NCBI GenBank assembly: GCA_902470835.1
Contig: CABRHR010000012.1
Span: 1 to 29,973 of the forward strand
Source: an uncultured Collinsella sp.
Lineage (GTDB): Bacteria; Actinomycetota; Coriobacteriia; Coriobacteriales; Coriobacteriaceae
Reading direction: 5' to 3'
Length of the DNA stretch: 29,973 bases
Below the pieces are notes generated by a model. It was not told the origin of the DNA. It made no database searches and saw only the letters and a program-made list of their open reading frames with translations. Positions 7,759 through 17,251 of the stretch are shown one piece after another. Position 1 is the first letter of the stretch, and the number at the start of each line of letters is the position of its first letter. Made by a program: the position numbers and the translations under genes.

Positions 7759-9912
7759 TTACTGAACTTTGCTGGCAAACTCGAGGTATTGCATGCGCTG
7801 CAGCTTGTCGATCGTCGAGGCGTATGGGCTGTCTTCAGATTCCAAGTCGTAGCGCAGCCCGTCGGCACCAAGGTAGCCGGCGACATTGATGGTGGGCACA
7901 TCTGACCTTGTTGCAAGCAGGGCCTTTTGATAGTCGGTGAGCGGGGCGCCGATCTTATTAAGGGTAATGGCTGCAATCTCGTTTGCCCCGACGGTGTCGT
8001 AGACGTTGAGCTCGGTATTGCCGGCGATTTCATAGTTAGCCCAGACGAAATAGGTCGACTGATAGACACGGAAAGCGTGGCTTGCCGTATCTTCCTGAGG
8101 GTACAGCTCGTCGTTGAGAGTCGTTGCGGCGCTCGGCTGATGGTCGCCAAAAAAGACAAGGACAACCGGTCTGCCGATATTGCGGAGCTCGTTGATAAAG
8201 TACTCGAGGTCCCGGTCGGATGCGTTGATGCAGGTGAGATAGGTGTTGAGCGCGCTATTGGCGCCCTCGCTGGCTCCCTCGACCCAATAGTTTGTCAGCT
8301 CTTCGGCGGGAACGGTGCCATAGTCGTAGCCGCCGTGATTTTGCATCGTGACGTCAAAGATGAACTGCGGTGCTTCATCGGTTCTAAGCAGGTCGAGTAT
8401 CTTGTCGTAGGTGGCGTAGTCGCATACGCCGGCATGGTAACAGGGCGCACCTTCGAAATCGCCGATTGAAAGAAAGTCTCCAAAGCCCAGCTGCTGATAG
8501 ATTTTATCTCGATGGTAGTTGACGGGGTTTTGCGGGTGCATAGCGGTAGCGGTATACCCAAGCTCTTTAAGGTCCTTTGCCAGGCTGTTGACGCCATTCA
8601 TCTGATACAGCTGATAGGGGATCTTGCCTAATCCGACAAAGGCCGTTGTCGCTCCGGTCAAAAATTCGAATTCGGAGTTCGCCGTTCCGCCACCGGTGAC
8701 CGAAGCGAGCATGGTGCCGCGAACAAGCGTGTCGGAAAGCGAGTTGTAGAATGCGGGGCCGGCGTACCCGGCCGCCTGGAGCTGCTCAAAGCACGAAAGG
8801 TCGCTAAAACTCTCGTTCATGACGGCAACAATCGTCGGCTTGATTTCATTGAACTGGGCAACGGCCGCCGCGCGTTGCTCGCTCGAGCCATACGTGCTGT
8901 CGTAGGCGGCGGCGAGCTCCTGCTCGATGCTCTGCGCCTCATCGGGCGTATAGTCTTCGGGCTTCTCAATGGGCAACTCGTTGACCATTTCGGTGAACGA
9001 AGTGATAAAACCCTGAGACGCATATGTGGTGATGGGCTGCCAACGGTCAAATCCAAAATTCAGCGCCTGCTCCAAGTCGATGCTGGAAAAGCCCGAGAGC
9101 CCCACAACGGTCACTAACAGAAAAGCACAGAGGTTAGCGGCGATTGCGGGGAAGACATGGGTGGGCGTACGGAGCTTTCGCGGACGGATAAGCGAAAGAA
9201 GCCCCAGGGAAATCTCCAGCAGGGCGAGAGAGGTTACGATTCCGGCGGTAAAGGTAAACTCGTATCCCTCGCTCACCTCCATTGCGGTGCCAAGGGCCAA
9301 GATATCGCTTGGCAGGATGGCTTCGCCTTTAAACGTTATGACGAAGTGCTCGGCAATGCCAAGGATGCAGCAGGCGACGGGCACGAGGGCCATGACGCCT
9401 CCATGACGCTGTCCCAGCAAATAAAGGGAGAGTAGAACCGTCGCGAGCAGCCCGACGGAAAACCCGAATGAGTTGGCGGGAATGCGATAGAACGTTTCGT
9501 TGCAGGCAATTTCGAGTGAAACGAACGAGAGCGCTGAAACAGCGGCGATGACAAGGATGTCACGGCAAATACAGGCAACCGTTCCCGTCGCAAGATCGGT
9601 TTGGTCGATAAGTCCCGAAACCAAGGGCTCGACAAGAAGTATGACGGCGGCAGCACCGAGCGCCGAATAAGAAAGGACCCATAGGGAACTGTCCTCATTT
9701 ACGAGCAATTGATTCGTAATCCATGCAGCTACCATGCCGAGCGGGATGAGGAGCGTCGCGCACCAAAAGACGCGGGCAATGGGCGGCTTTTCATTGTGTT
9801 TGATTGAAAAATGCACGCGCACGACGACGGTGGCCACGATAAGGATGGCGATGAATATGGGCAGATTGGCCATGTCACTCGAAGTGATTTCAAGGGGGAT
9901 ATCTTCGGTCAT
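7759..9912 (-). CDS. LtaS-like phosphoglycerol transferase / sulfatase-fold membrane protein
   Basis: A 717-residue membrane enzyme of the alkaline-phosphatase superfamily. It resembles lipoteichoic acid synthase and MdoB, which move glycerol-phosphate from phosphatidylglycerol to a cell-surface polymer. About eight membrane segments fill residues 18-273. The extracellular sulfatase-type domain follows: E367 (in VMNESF), the likely Thr nucleophile T410 (GGGTANSEFEF), the QNHGGYD box and D590-H591 (FFGDHQPSA). The E-to-T spacing of 43 resembles LtaS (about 45). Start ATG 9912 has AGAGG 7 bases upstream. The true polymer substrate cannot be read from the sequence. It is divergent from uvrA and stands apart from the mrp operon, which has its own promoter. 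Confidence 0.88.
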   Translation of the reverse strand: MTEDIPLEITSSDMANLPIFIAILIVATVVVRVHFSIKHNEKPPIARVFWCATLLIPLGMVAAWITNQLLVNEDSSLWVLSYSALGAAAVILLVEPLVSGLIDQTDLATGTVACICRDILVIAAVSALSFVSLEIACNETFYRIPANSFGFSVGLLATVLLSLYLLGQRHGGVMALVPVACCILGIAEHFVITFKGEAILPSDILALGTAMEVSEGYEFTFTAGIVTSLALLEISLGLLSLIRPRKLRTPTHVFPAIAANLCAFLLVTVVGLSGFSSIDLEQALNFGFDRWQPITTYASQGFITSFTEMVNELPIEKPEDYTPDEAQSIEQELAAAYDSTYGSSEQRAAAVAQFNEIKPTIVAVMNESFSDLSCFEQLQAAGYAGPAFYNSLSDTLVRGTMLASVTGGGTANSEFEFLTGATTAFVGLGKIPYQLYQMNGVNSLAKDLKELGYTATAMHPQNPVNYHRDKIYQQLGFGDFLSIGDFEGAPCYHAGVCDYATYDKILDLLRTDEAPQFIFDVTMQNHGGYDYGTVPAEELTNYWVEGASEGANSALNTYLTCINASDRDLEYFINELRNIGRPVVLVFFGDHQPSAATTLNDELYPQEDTASHAFRVYQSTYFVWANYEIAGNTELNVYDTVGANEIAAITLNKIGAPLTDYQKALLATRSDVPTINVAGYLGADGLRYDLESEDSPYASTIDKLQRMQYLEFASKVQ

Positions 9913-10030
9913 GGACGTTCCTCTGTTACGGCAAATTAAGTTCAGTATTAGATTACTGTAACCTTTCCACGGCATTTCGAGAAACAAAGCGCCCGATACG
10001 CAAAGCTAAAGGTCTGCGAATCTTGTATTA

Positions 10031-10044
10031 CGAACATCTGTGCG
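10031..10044. promoter_or_regulatory. LexA (SOS) box-like operator before uvrA
   Basis: CGAACATCTGTGCG matches the Gram-positive/actinobacterial LexA box CGAAC-N4-GTTCG with a single mismatch in the ten fixed positions. It lies 61 bases before the uvrA start in the divergent gap. uvrA is a classic SOS gene, so the context supports a working operator. Binding itself is inferred. Confidence 0.6.
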
Positions 10045-10056
10045 CGTCGAGTGCGC

Positions 10057-10077
10057 TAAACTCATCGACAGTATGAT
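10057..10077 (+). promoter_or_regulatory. candidate uvrA -10 boxes
   Basis: TAAACT (10057-10062) and TATGAT (10072-10077) are both -10-like; neither has a good -35 match. If TAAACT is used, its -35 region would fall inside the LexA-like box, as expected for repression by occlusion. Confidence 0.3.
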
Positions 10078-10105
10078 TCGATGCAATAGGAGGCAAGGAG
10101 CTTCC

Positions 10106-12985
10106 ATGTCTGATTCTTCTATCGTTATTCGCGGCGCTCGTGAGCACAACCTCCGTGATATCGATGTTTCCATTCCGCGTGACCAACTCGTGGTCATTAC
10201 CGGTCTTTCTGGCTCGGGCAAGAGTTCGCTGGCATTTGACACTATCTATGCCGAGGGCCAGCGTCGATACGTCGAGAGCCTTTCGAGCTATGCGCGCCAG
10301 TTCTTGGGCCAGATGGACAAACCCGACTTGGATTCAATCGACGGCCTTTCGCCGGCGGTGTCGATTGACCAAAAGACGACGTCTAAAAACCCTCGCTCGA
10401 CGGTTGGCACCGTAACCGAGATTTATGACTATCTGCGCCTGCTGTTCGCCCGTGTGGGCACCCCGCACTGTCCCGAATGCGGCCGCGTCATTGAGCGCCA
10501 GACGACCGACCAGGTTGCTGACAAAGTCTTGGCGGCGGGGGAGGGTCGCCGCGCGTTTGTGCTGGCACCGGTGGTGCGCGGGCGAAAAGGCGAGTACACC
10601 AAACTGTTTGAGGACCTTCGCGCCGAGGGCTTTAGCCGCGTGCGTGTCGACGGCGAAGTTCGCTCGCTCGACGATCCGATCGATCTGGACAAGAAGTTCA
10701 AGCACGATATCGAGGTCGTGGTCGATCGCATCGTGATCCGTGAGAACTCTCTGGGCCGTATTGCCGAGTCCGTTGAACAGGCGACTGCGCTGGCGCACGG
10801 CAATGTGAACGTATACTTGCTGCCCGACCGCGACGCTCCCGAGGGGACCGAAGGCGAGTTGCTGGAGTATTCGCTGGCGTTAGCGTGCCCGGAGCATGGA
10901 CACTCCATCGATGACCTGCAGCCGCGTGATTTCTCGTTCAACGCGCCATATGGCGCGTGCCCCGAGTGCGATGGCCTGGGCTTTAAGAAAACCGTTGATG
11001 CCGAGGCGCTGATCGAGGACCCCTCGAAGTCCATTGCCGACGGAGTCTTTGGTAGCCTGTTCGGCAATTCGAACTACTATCCGCAGATTTTTGCTGCGGT
11101 CTGCAAACACTTTAAGGTGAACGCCGATACGCCGTGGGAGGACTTGCCCCCTCGCGTGCGTCGTGCATTCTTGGATGGCCTGGGCGATACGAAGATCTCG
11201 GTTGATTACCAAAAGCTCGACGGACGTCGCAGCCAGTGGGATACCAAGTTTTCGGGCGTTCGCAACATCCTGTACGAACGCTATACCGAGACGACGAACG
11301 AGAACACCAAGGCGCGCTTGGAGAAGTACATTCGCGAGGAACCGTGCTCGAGCTGCCACGGCGCTCGTTTGCGCCCTGAGATGCTCGCCGTCACCGTGGG
11401 CGGCAAGTCCATTTACGAGGTTTGTTGCCTGTCGTGCCGTGAGTCGCTCGAGTTTTTTGAGGGCCTGGAGCTCACCGAGCGCCAACAGTTTATCGGCGGG
11501 CGCATCGTCAAGGAAATCCTGGAGCGCTTGCGTTTTCTGGTCGATGTTGGACTCGACTATCTGACGCTCGATCGTGCCTCGGCGACGCTTTCTGGTGGCG
11601 AGGCGCAGCGTATTCGCCTGGCAACGCAGATCGGCGCGGGTCTCATGGGCGTGCTCTATATTCTGGATGAGCCCTCGATCGGTCTTCATCAGCGTGACAA
11701 CGAGCGCCTGATCAAGACGCTCGAGCGCCTGCGCGATATCGGCAATACCGTTATCGTTGTCGAACACGACGAGGATACAATCCGTGCCGCCGACTACGTG
11801 ATCGACATGGGGCCCGGCGCCGGCGTCAACGGCGGACACGTAGTCGCGGCGGGAACGCCTGCCGATATCATGGCTTGCCCTGAGTCGATGACGGGCGCTT
11901 ATCTGACCGGCAAACGAATGATCCGGGTGCCTGATGAACGGCGCAAGCCCGGTCGTGGCTGCCTTAAAATTACGGGCGCTCGAGCCAACAACCTCAAAAA
12001 CGTTACCGCCAAGATCGAGTTTGGTACGCTTACGGTTGTTACCGGCGTGTCGGGATCGGGCAAGAGCTCCCTGGTTACCGACACCATTGCGCCTGCCCTT
12101 ACGAATGCCATTCACCGTTCGACGCGCCCTGTGGGTCCGTATAAGAAAATCGAGGGCATCGAGTGCATCGATAAGGTTATCGATATCGACCAGTCGCCGA
12201 TTGGCCGCACGCCGCGTTCCAACCCTGCTACCTATATCGGCCTGTGGGATGATCTTCGCGCGCTGTTTGCGAGTACGCCGGAGTCGAAGGCGCGCGGCTA
12301 CTCGCCGGGTCGTTTCTCCTTTAATGTGAGTGGCGGGCGCTGTGAGGCGTGCAAGGGCGACGGGCAGATCAAGATCGAGATGCACTTCCTTCCCGATATC
12401 TACGTTCCTTGCGAAGTTTGCGGCGGTAAACGCTACAACCGCGAGACACTCGAGGTCACCTACCGTGGCAAGACCATCTCGGACGTGCTAGACATGAGCG
12501 TCACCGAGGCGCTGGCCTTCTTTGGGAATATCCCGCAGATCAAGCGAAAGCTCCAGACGCTGTACGATGTAGGCTTGGGCTACGTGAGCCTGGGCCAGCC
12601 CGCCACGACGCTCTCGGGCGGCGAGGCGCAGCGTGTGAAGCTCGCCAAGGAGCTTCATCGACGCCAGACGGGCAAGACGTTCTATATTTTGGACGAGCCG
12701 ACGACCGGCCTTCATTTTGAGGACGTCCGCCAGCTGCTCGATGTGCTGCAGCGCTTGGTCGATGCGGGCAACACGGTGCTGGTGATTGAACACAACCTTG
12801 ATGTCATCAAGGTTGCCGACCGCCTGATCGATATGGGCCCCGAGGGCGGTAACGGCGGCGGAACCGTCGTGGTTTCGGGCACACCGGAGCAGGTTGCGGA
12901 CTGTCCGCAGAGTTATACGGGCAAGTTTTTGGCGCCGTTGCTCAGGCGCGACCGGGAGCGTCAGGCTCAACTTGATGCTCAATAA
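10106..12985 (+). CDS. uvrA: excinuclease ABC subunit A
   Basis: UvrA is the ABC-type ATPase that finds bulky DNA lesions and loads UvrB. It is 959 residues long, normal for the family. It has two nucleotide-binding sites: Walker A GLSGSGKSS starting at 33 and GVSGSGKSS starting at 647, each with an LSGGEAQR signature further on. Zinc-finger cysteines are visible as CPECG, CSSCHG, and the CEACKGDG...CEVCGGKRY finger that contacts DNA. Start ATG 10106 has AAGGAG (10095-10100) 5 bases upstream. A LexA-like box lies 61 bases ahead, so SOS induction is likely. uvrB lies 6.4 kb to the left and uvrC 2.3 kb to the right. Confidence 0.98.
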   Translation: MSDSSIVIRGAREHNLRDIDVSIPRDQLVVITGLSGSGKSSLAFDTIYAEGQRRYVESLSSYARQFLGQMDKPDLDSIDGLSPAVSIDQKTTSKNPRSTVGTVTEIYDYLRLLFARVGTPHCPECGRVIERQTTDQVADKVLAAGEGRRAFVLAPVVRGRKGEYTKLFEDLRAEGFSRVRVDGEVRSLDDPIDLDKKFKHDIEVVVDRIVIRENSLGRIAESVEQATALAHGNVNVYLLPDRDAPEGTEGELLEYSLALACPEHGHSIDDLQPRDFSFNAPYGACPECDGLGFKKTVDAEALIEDPSKSIADGVFGSLFGNSNYYPQIFAAVCKHFKVNADTPWEDLPPRVRRAFLDGLGDTKISVDYQKLDGRRSQWDTKFSGVRNILYERYTETTNENTKARLEKYIREEPCSSCHGARLRPEMLAVTVGGKSIYEVCCLSCRESLEFFEGLELTERQQFIGGRIVKEILERLRFLVDVGLDYLTLDRASATLSGGEAQRIRLATQIGAGLMGVLYILDEPSIGLHQRDNERLIKTLERLRDIGNTVIVVEHDEDTIRAADYVIDMGPGAGVNGGHVVAAGTPADIMACPESMTGAYLTGKRMIRVPDERRKPGRGCLKITGARANNLKNVTAKIEFGTLTVVTGVSGSGKSSLVTDTIAPALTNAIHRSTRPVGPYKKIEGIECIDKVIDIDQSPIGRTPRSNPATYIGLWDDLRALFASTPESKARGYSPGRFSFNVSGGRCEACKGDGQIKIEMHFLPDIYVPCEVCGGKRYNRETLEVTYRGKTISDVLDMSVTEALAFFGNIPQIKRKLQTLYDVGLGYVSLGQPATTLSGGEAQRVKLAKELHRRQTGKTFYILDEPTTGLHFEDVRQLLDVLQRLVDAGNTVLVIEHNLDVIKVADRLIDMGPEGGNGGGTVVVSGTPEQVADCPQSYTGKFLAPLLRRDRERQAQLDAQ

Positions 12986-13005
12986 ATAGGCGATTCAGTT
13001 TATGG

Positions 13006-13036
13006 GCGCCATCGACTCCTTGTGATTCGATGGCGC
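13006..13036 (+). terminator. inverted repeat after uvrA, possible terminator
   Basis: A perfect 10-bp stem (13006-13015 with 13027-13036) with an 11-base loop lies 20 bases past the uvrA stop. It is not followed by a convincing T run (TTGCTGTG), so it may be a weak terminator or an mRNA 3'-end stabiliser. Confidence 0.5.
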
Positions 13037-13049
13037 TTGCTGTGCCGAA

Positions 13050-13080
13050 GTGACGTATGCAGCCGAATTGGACATATACT
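13050..13080 (+). promoter_or_regulatory. candidate promoter of the ybaK-murJ-uvrC operon
   Basis: TATACT (13075-13080) is a good -10 box. The best -35, GTGACG (13050-13055), is 19 bases away and matches TTGACA at 4 of 6 positions. It lies between the uvrA hairpin and the ybaK start. Confidence 0.4.
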
Positions 13081-13117
13081 TAATCTTTACGTCCGAATGC
13101 GAGGGAAAGGATATGTC

Positions 13118-13618
13118 ATGGCAAAGGCTGTAAAGACGCCAAAAACCAATGCGATGCGCGAGCTGGAAAGCGCCGGCATTTCCTATGTTCTACATACGTA
13201 CGAAGACGATGGCGATGAGTCGGTGGGCCTGGGGGTCGCGATTTCGGAGCAGCTTGGCGAGGAGCCCGGTCAAGGATTTAAGACTTTGGTCTGTGTGACA
13301 CCGTCCAACGACTATGTCGTGTGCTGCATCCCTGTTGCCGACGAGCTCGATTTAAAGTCCGCCGCGCGTGCCGCGGGGGAGAAGTCCTTGGCCATGATGC
13401 ATGTGAAGGATTTGCTTGCGGCGACTGGCTACGTTCGCGGCGGCTGCAGCCCGGTCGGTATGAAAAAACGCTACCGGACGCTCATTGATGAGACGTGTGT
13501 CCTTTGGGATACCATTTTTATATCGGGAGGCAAGCGTGGTTATCAGCTCGAACTTGCACCCGATGATTTAATTGCATTTTGCGGGGCGACGGTTGCCGCG
13601 ATTACGAGAGAGGACTGA
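13118..13618 (+). CDS. ybaK: YbaK/EbsC-family Cys-tRNA(Pro) deacylase
   Basis: A 166-residue protein of the YbaK family, trans-editing enzymes that hydrolyse Cys mischarged on tRNA-Pro. The Lys needed by YbaK is seen in GFKTLV (K55). The GGCSPVGMKKRY motif (108-119) and ISGGKRGYQLEL (about 135-146) are family signatures. Length is slightly above the usual 155-160. Start ATG 13118 has AAAGG (13106-13110) 7 bases ahead and gives the standard KTPKTNAMRELE N-terminus. It is the first gene of an operon with murJ (3-base gap) and uvrC. The substrate is inferred from the family. Confidence 0.9.
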   Translation: MAKAVKTPKTNAMRELESAGISYVLHTYEDDGDESVGLGVAISEQLGEEPGQGFKTLVCVTPSNDYVVCCIPVADELDLKSAARAAGEKSLAMMHVKDLLAATGYVRGGCSPVGMKKRYRTLIDETCVLWDTIFISGGKRGYQLELAPDDLIAFCGATVAAITRED

Positions 13619-13621
13619 GCG

Positions 13622-15304
13622 ATGCCGCAGGAAGAATTGAAGCGCGGAGCTCATTTTGCAAAAGAATCTGCGCCTCAGACACCCTCATCCGAAGTTTCTT
13701 CGTCGCGAGATGACACTGACGACATGGGCTCGTCGGACTACTCCACGGTTGGTCGTTCCGCTGGGCTTATGACCATTCTGACCATCGTGTCTCGCGTTAC
13801 CGGTTTTATCCGCACGTGGGCAATGGCGGCCGCTATCGGCATGTCGCTACTCTCGTCCTCCTATCAGGTCGCCAACAACCTGCCCAATATGCTCTACGAA
13901 CTCGTGATGGGCGGCATGCTCGTGACGGCGTTTTTGCCCGTGTACATGGGCGTGAGGCGTGAGCAGGGTCGCGAGGCCTCGAACGAGTACGTGGGCAACC
14001 TGCTCGGCATTCTGCTTTTGGTGCTGGGTGGCATTTCGTTGCTGGGGACCGTGTTCGCCCCGGGTTTTATCTGGACGCAATCGTTCCTTTCGGGTGACGG
14101 CGGCAGCATGGATACCGCTGCGTTCATGTTCCGTTTCTTTGCCATCCAGATTCTGTTTTATGGTTTGGGCTCGGTGTTTTCGGGCGTTCTCAACGCACAC
14201 CGCGACTACTTCTGGTCGACGTTTGCCCCGGTCCTCAACAATGTGATCGTCATTGCGAGCTTTATGGGTTTTGCGCCCGTGTCCGCACAGTTTGGTGAAC
14301 GTGCCGGCATCATCTTGATTGCGGCCGGTACGACCCTCGGTGTCTTTGTTCAGATGGCATGTCAGATCCCCGCGCTTGGCAAGCACGGCGTGCATCCCCA
14401 TATCCATATCGACTTTAAGGACCCCGCGCTGCGCCAGACGATTGCGCTCGGTATCCCGACGCTGCTCGCCACGGTGTGCATGTTTGTCTCGACTTCTATC
14501 ACCAACGCTGCCGCGCTGGTGGTCCAGCCCGAGACCGGTCCTTCCGTCATCGCCTATGCGCGCCTGTGGTACACGCTGCCCTACGCGCTGATTGCCGCCT
14601 CGCTTTCGACGGCGCTGTATACCGAGCTCTCTCACGACGCACAGGAGAAGGATTACGACAGCGTTCGCACGGGCATTTCGCGTGGCGTCGCCCAGATGCT
14701 GTTCTTCCTGATTCCGTTCGCGCTGTACCTGATTGTCTTCGCACGTCCGCTCAACATGATTTACTGTGCCGGCAAGTTTGATGAGTCCGGCGTGGCGCTG
14801 GTGTCCGAGTTCCTTGTCTACCTGGCGTTCTCGCTGCCGCTCTACGGCGTGGTCGTGTTGATGCAGAAGAGCTTCTCTGCCTTGCTCGACATGAAGCCCT
14901 ATAGCCGCTATTGCCTGTATTCCGCCATCGGCCAGGCCGGCTCGGTTCTGCTGTTTGGCGTTGTGCTGGGCTTCGGTATGCCGGCAATTGCGCTTTCGTA
15001 TGTCGTCGACTACGTGATCTTGGTCGGTTGTTCGCTGTGGTGGCTGCGTCGTCGTCTGCGTGGTCTTCAGGTCAAATCTATCCTGCATGGCGGTTTCTTT
15101 GGCCTTTTGCTCGGTGGCCTGGGTGCTGCCGCAGGCGCCGGCGTCATGCGGGCGCTTGAGCACTTTGTCGGCGCACTTGGCGGCTCGATTCTGATTACTC
15201 TTGGCTACGTTTGCATTGCCGGTGTCGTCTCGCTTGCTGTTACCTTTGGCCTTGCCGTCGTCCTTAAGATGCCCGAGGTCTCGGCGCTGCTTCGTCGCAA
15301 GTAG
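13622..15304 (+). CDS. murJ: lipid II flippase MurJ (MviN)
   Basis: A 560-residue polytopic membrane protein of the MOP/MVF superfamily. It flips the peptidoglycan precursor lipid II to the outer face of the membrane. A hydrophilic N-terminal extension of about 45 residues, rich in Ser, Asp and Glu, precedes the first membrane helix. The early motif SRVTGFIRTWAMAAAIG and the NLPNMLYELVMGGMLVTAFLP region are strong MurJ signatures. About 14 membrane helices fill the rest. The start ATG 13622 is 3 bases after the ybaK stop, with GAGAGAGG (13606-13613) 8 bases ahead. The next gene, uvrC, begins at or just after its TAG. Confidence 0.93.
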   Translation: MPQEELKRGAHFAKESAPQTPSSEVSSSRDDTDDMGSSDYSTVGRSAGLMTILTIVSRVTGFIRTWAMAAAIGMSLLSSSYQVANNLPNMLYELVMGGMLVTAFLPVYMGVRREQGREASNEYVGNLLGILLLVLGGISLLGTVFAPGFIWTQSFLSGDGGSMDTAAFMFRFFAIQILFYGLGSVFSGVLNAHRDYFWSTFAPVLNNVIVIASFMGFAPVSAQFGERAGIILIAAGTTLGVFVQMACQIPALGKHGVHPHIHIDFKDPALRQTIALGIPTLLATVCMFVSTSITNAAALVVQPETGPSVIAYARLWYTLPYALIAASLSTALYTELSHDAQEKDYDSVRTGISRGVAQMLFFLIPFALYLIVFARPLNMIYCAGKFDESGVALVSEFLVYLAFSLPLYGVVVLMQKSFSALLDMKPYSRYCLYSAIGQAGSVLLFGVVLGFGMPAIALSYVVDYVILVGCSLWWLRRRLRGLQVKSILHGGFFGLLLGGLGAAAGAGVMRALEHFVGALGGSILITLGYVCIAGVVSLAVTFGLAVVLKMPEVSALLRRK

Positions 15305-17251
15305 GTGCGTGTGGCCGGTCACGACAACATTCCAACACTCGCCGAGCAGGTTTCGCGCGTTCCCACGCAGCCCGGATGCTACCTTTGGAAGGATGCCAAG
15401 GGTGATGTCATCTACGTTGGCAAGGCGAAAAACCTGCGTTCCCGTATGCGCCAGTACGTGACGCTGCAGGATGAGCGCCAAAAGATCCCGCTGATGATGC
15501 AGCTGGTGGCGAGCTTTGACTATATCGTGGTGGAGACCGAGCACGAGGCGTTGGTGCTCGAGCGCAATTTGATTGGTCAATACCATCCGTACTTTAATGT
15601 GGACCTTAAGGACGACAAGAGCTACCCCTTTATCGCTATCACCAAGAGCGATTTGTTCCCAGCTATCAAATATACGCGTGAGCGCCATAAGCCGGGAACG
15701 CGTTATTTTGGTCCCTATACTGACAGCCGCGCGGCGCGTGAGACCATTGACACGCTGCGCAAGGTGATCCCGATCTGCTCGGCTTCTTGTGCGGAGTGGC
15801 GTCGTTGTCGTCGTATCGTCGAGTCCCACAAGGGCGAGGAAGACATCGTCAATATGATTTGCGCGCAAAACGGGCGCCCCTGCTTTGACTACCATGTCGG
15901 GCGCGGCCCGGGTGCGTGTGTCGGCGCGATTTCCCCGGCAGACTATGCCAAGAACGTCAAGCGCGTCGAGCGCTTTTTGTCGGGCCATCGCAAGGATGTC
16001 GTCGATGAGCTGACCTCCGAGATGACGGATGCCGCCGAGGCGCTCGACTTTGAGCGCGCGGCACGCGTCAAACGTCGTTTGGAGGTCATCAGGGGTCTGG
16101 ACGATCGTCAGCAAGTCGTTTTTCCCTCCTGTGTCGATATCGATGTCATCGGGTTCTATCGCGAGGAGACCATCTCTGCCGCTTGCGTCTTCGTCGTTCG
16201 CGAGGGCCGAACAGTTCGCACCTGCGAGTTCATTCTCGACAAGGGTCTTGATGTTGACGAGGAAGAGCTCCAGTCGGGCTTTCTTAAGCGCTATTACGAC
16301 GAGACGGCTGATATTCCAGCTGAGATAAACCTCTCTGTCGAGCTTGAGGATGCAGAGGCGCTGGGGGAGTGGCTTGCAGGCAAGCGCGAGCGTTCCTGCC
16401 ATCTCCATAGGCCGCAGCGTGGCGAAAAGCACCGTTTGCTCGATATGGCATCCAAAAATGCGCGCCATGCCCTCATGCGCTACATGATGCGAACGGGGTA
16501 CGCTGACGACCGCACCAATCAAGCGCTCCTGGAGCTCGAAAGCGCGCTGGCGCTGCCGGCGCCGCCGATGCGTATCGAGTGCTTCGATATCTCGACGCTG
16601 CACGGAACCTTTACCGTCGCCTCGATGGTGGTGTTTACCAACGGACGCGCCGACAAGAGCCAGTACCGTCGTTTTAAAATTCAGGCCGAACTGGACGAGG
16701 CAAACGACTTCGTGTCGATGTCCGAGGTTTTGGGACGACGCTATGCTCCCGAGCGCATGGCCGACGAGCGCTTTGGCTCGCGCCCCGATTTGCTCGTTGT
16801 CGATGGCGGTAAGCCGCAATTGACCGCTGCGATCAAGCAACTTGAGGCTCTTGGGCTCGATATACCAGTTTGTGGCTTGGCAAAGGCCGACGAGGAAGTT
16901 TTTGTGCCTTGGGACGAGACTCCTGTCGTGCTGCCGACCGGGTCTGCTTCGCTCTATCTAATTAAACAGGTACGCGATGAATCGCACCGTTTTGCCATCA
17001 CGTTCCATCGCGAATTGCGCGATAAAGCCATGACGGTTTCGGTACTCGATGACGTTCCAGGCGTGGGACCCACCAGAAAACGTGCCCTTATGCGCCATTT
17101 TGGCTCGATGAAGCGTTTACGCGCGGCGAGCGAGCAAGAGATTGCGGAAGTTCGCGGCATACCTGCCGATGTCGCCAAAGCGGTCCACGAGGCACTTGTT
17201 GCATGGAATGCCGAGCGCGCCGAGGCGGCGGCTGGCCATTCCGGTAGCTAA
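15305..17251 (+). CDS. uvrC: excinuclease ABC subunit C
   Basis: UvrC makes the dual incisions in nucleotide excision repair. This 648-residue protein shows an N-terminal GIY-YIG nuclease for the 3' cut (PGCYLWKD... VIYVGKAKNLRSR, residues 23-47), then a UVR domain near 240-275 that binds UvrB. The RNase-H-like nuclease for the 5' cut follows, with Asp residues D428 (IECFDIS) and D500 (VVDGGKPQ) and the RFAITFHRELR segment. The C-terminal helix-hairpin-helix pair runs from about 583 (VPGVGPTRKRAL). The start is GTG 15305, immediately after the murJ stop; GTG 15311 is an alternative. Neither has a strong ribosome site, consistent with coupling to murJ. Confidence 0.96.
   Translation: MRVAGHDNIPTLAEQVSRVPTQPGCYLWKDAKGDVIYVGKAKNLRSRMRQYVTLQDERQKIPLMMQLVASFDYIVVETEHEALVLERNLIGQYHPYFNVDLKDDKSYPFIAITKSDLFPAIKYTRERHKPGTRYFGPYTDSRAARETIDTLRKVIPICSASCAEWRRCRRIVESHKGEEDIVNMICAQNGRPCFDYHVGRGPGACVGAISPADYAKNVKRVERFLSGHRKDVVDELTSEMTDAAEALDFERAARVKRRLEVIRGLDDRQQVVFPSCVDIDVIGFYREETISAACVFVVREGRTVRTCEFILDKGLDVDEEELQSGFLKRYYDETADIPAEINLSVELEDAEALGEWLAGKRERSCHLHRPQRGEKHRLLDMASKNARHALMRYMMRTGYADDRTNQALLELESALALPAPPMRIECFDISTLHGTFTVASMVVFTNGRADKSQYRRFKIQAELDEANDFVSMSEVLGRRYAPERMADERFGSRPDLLVVDGGKPQLTAAIKQLEALGLDIPVCGLAKADEEVFVPWDETPVVLPTGSASLYLIKQVRDESHRFAITFHRELRDKAMTVSVLDDVPGVGPTRKRALMRHFGSMKRLRAASEQEIAEVRGIPADVAKAVHEALVAWNAERAEAAAGHSGS

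Noticed and set aside
9913..10030. Promoter for the LtaS-like gene in the divergent gap
   Set aside because: Several TAAT-rich hexamers exist (TAATCT, TAATAC on the minus strand) but none pairs with a credible -35, so I do not call one.
10880..12385. Minus-strand open frame of 501 codons opposite uvrA
   Set aside because: uvrA is unambiguous on the other strand; this is a compositional shadow.
13847..16840. Minus-strand open frame of 997 codons opposite murJ and uvrC
   Set aside because: Antisense shadow of two clear genes with no ribosome site or recognisable domain; the sequence is Arg/His/Gln-rich as expected from reverse reading.
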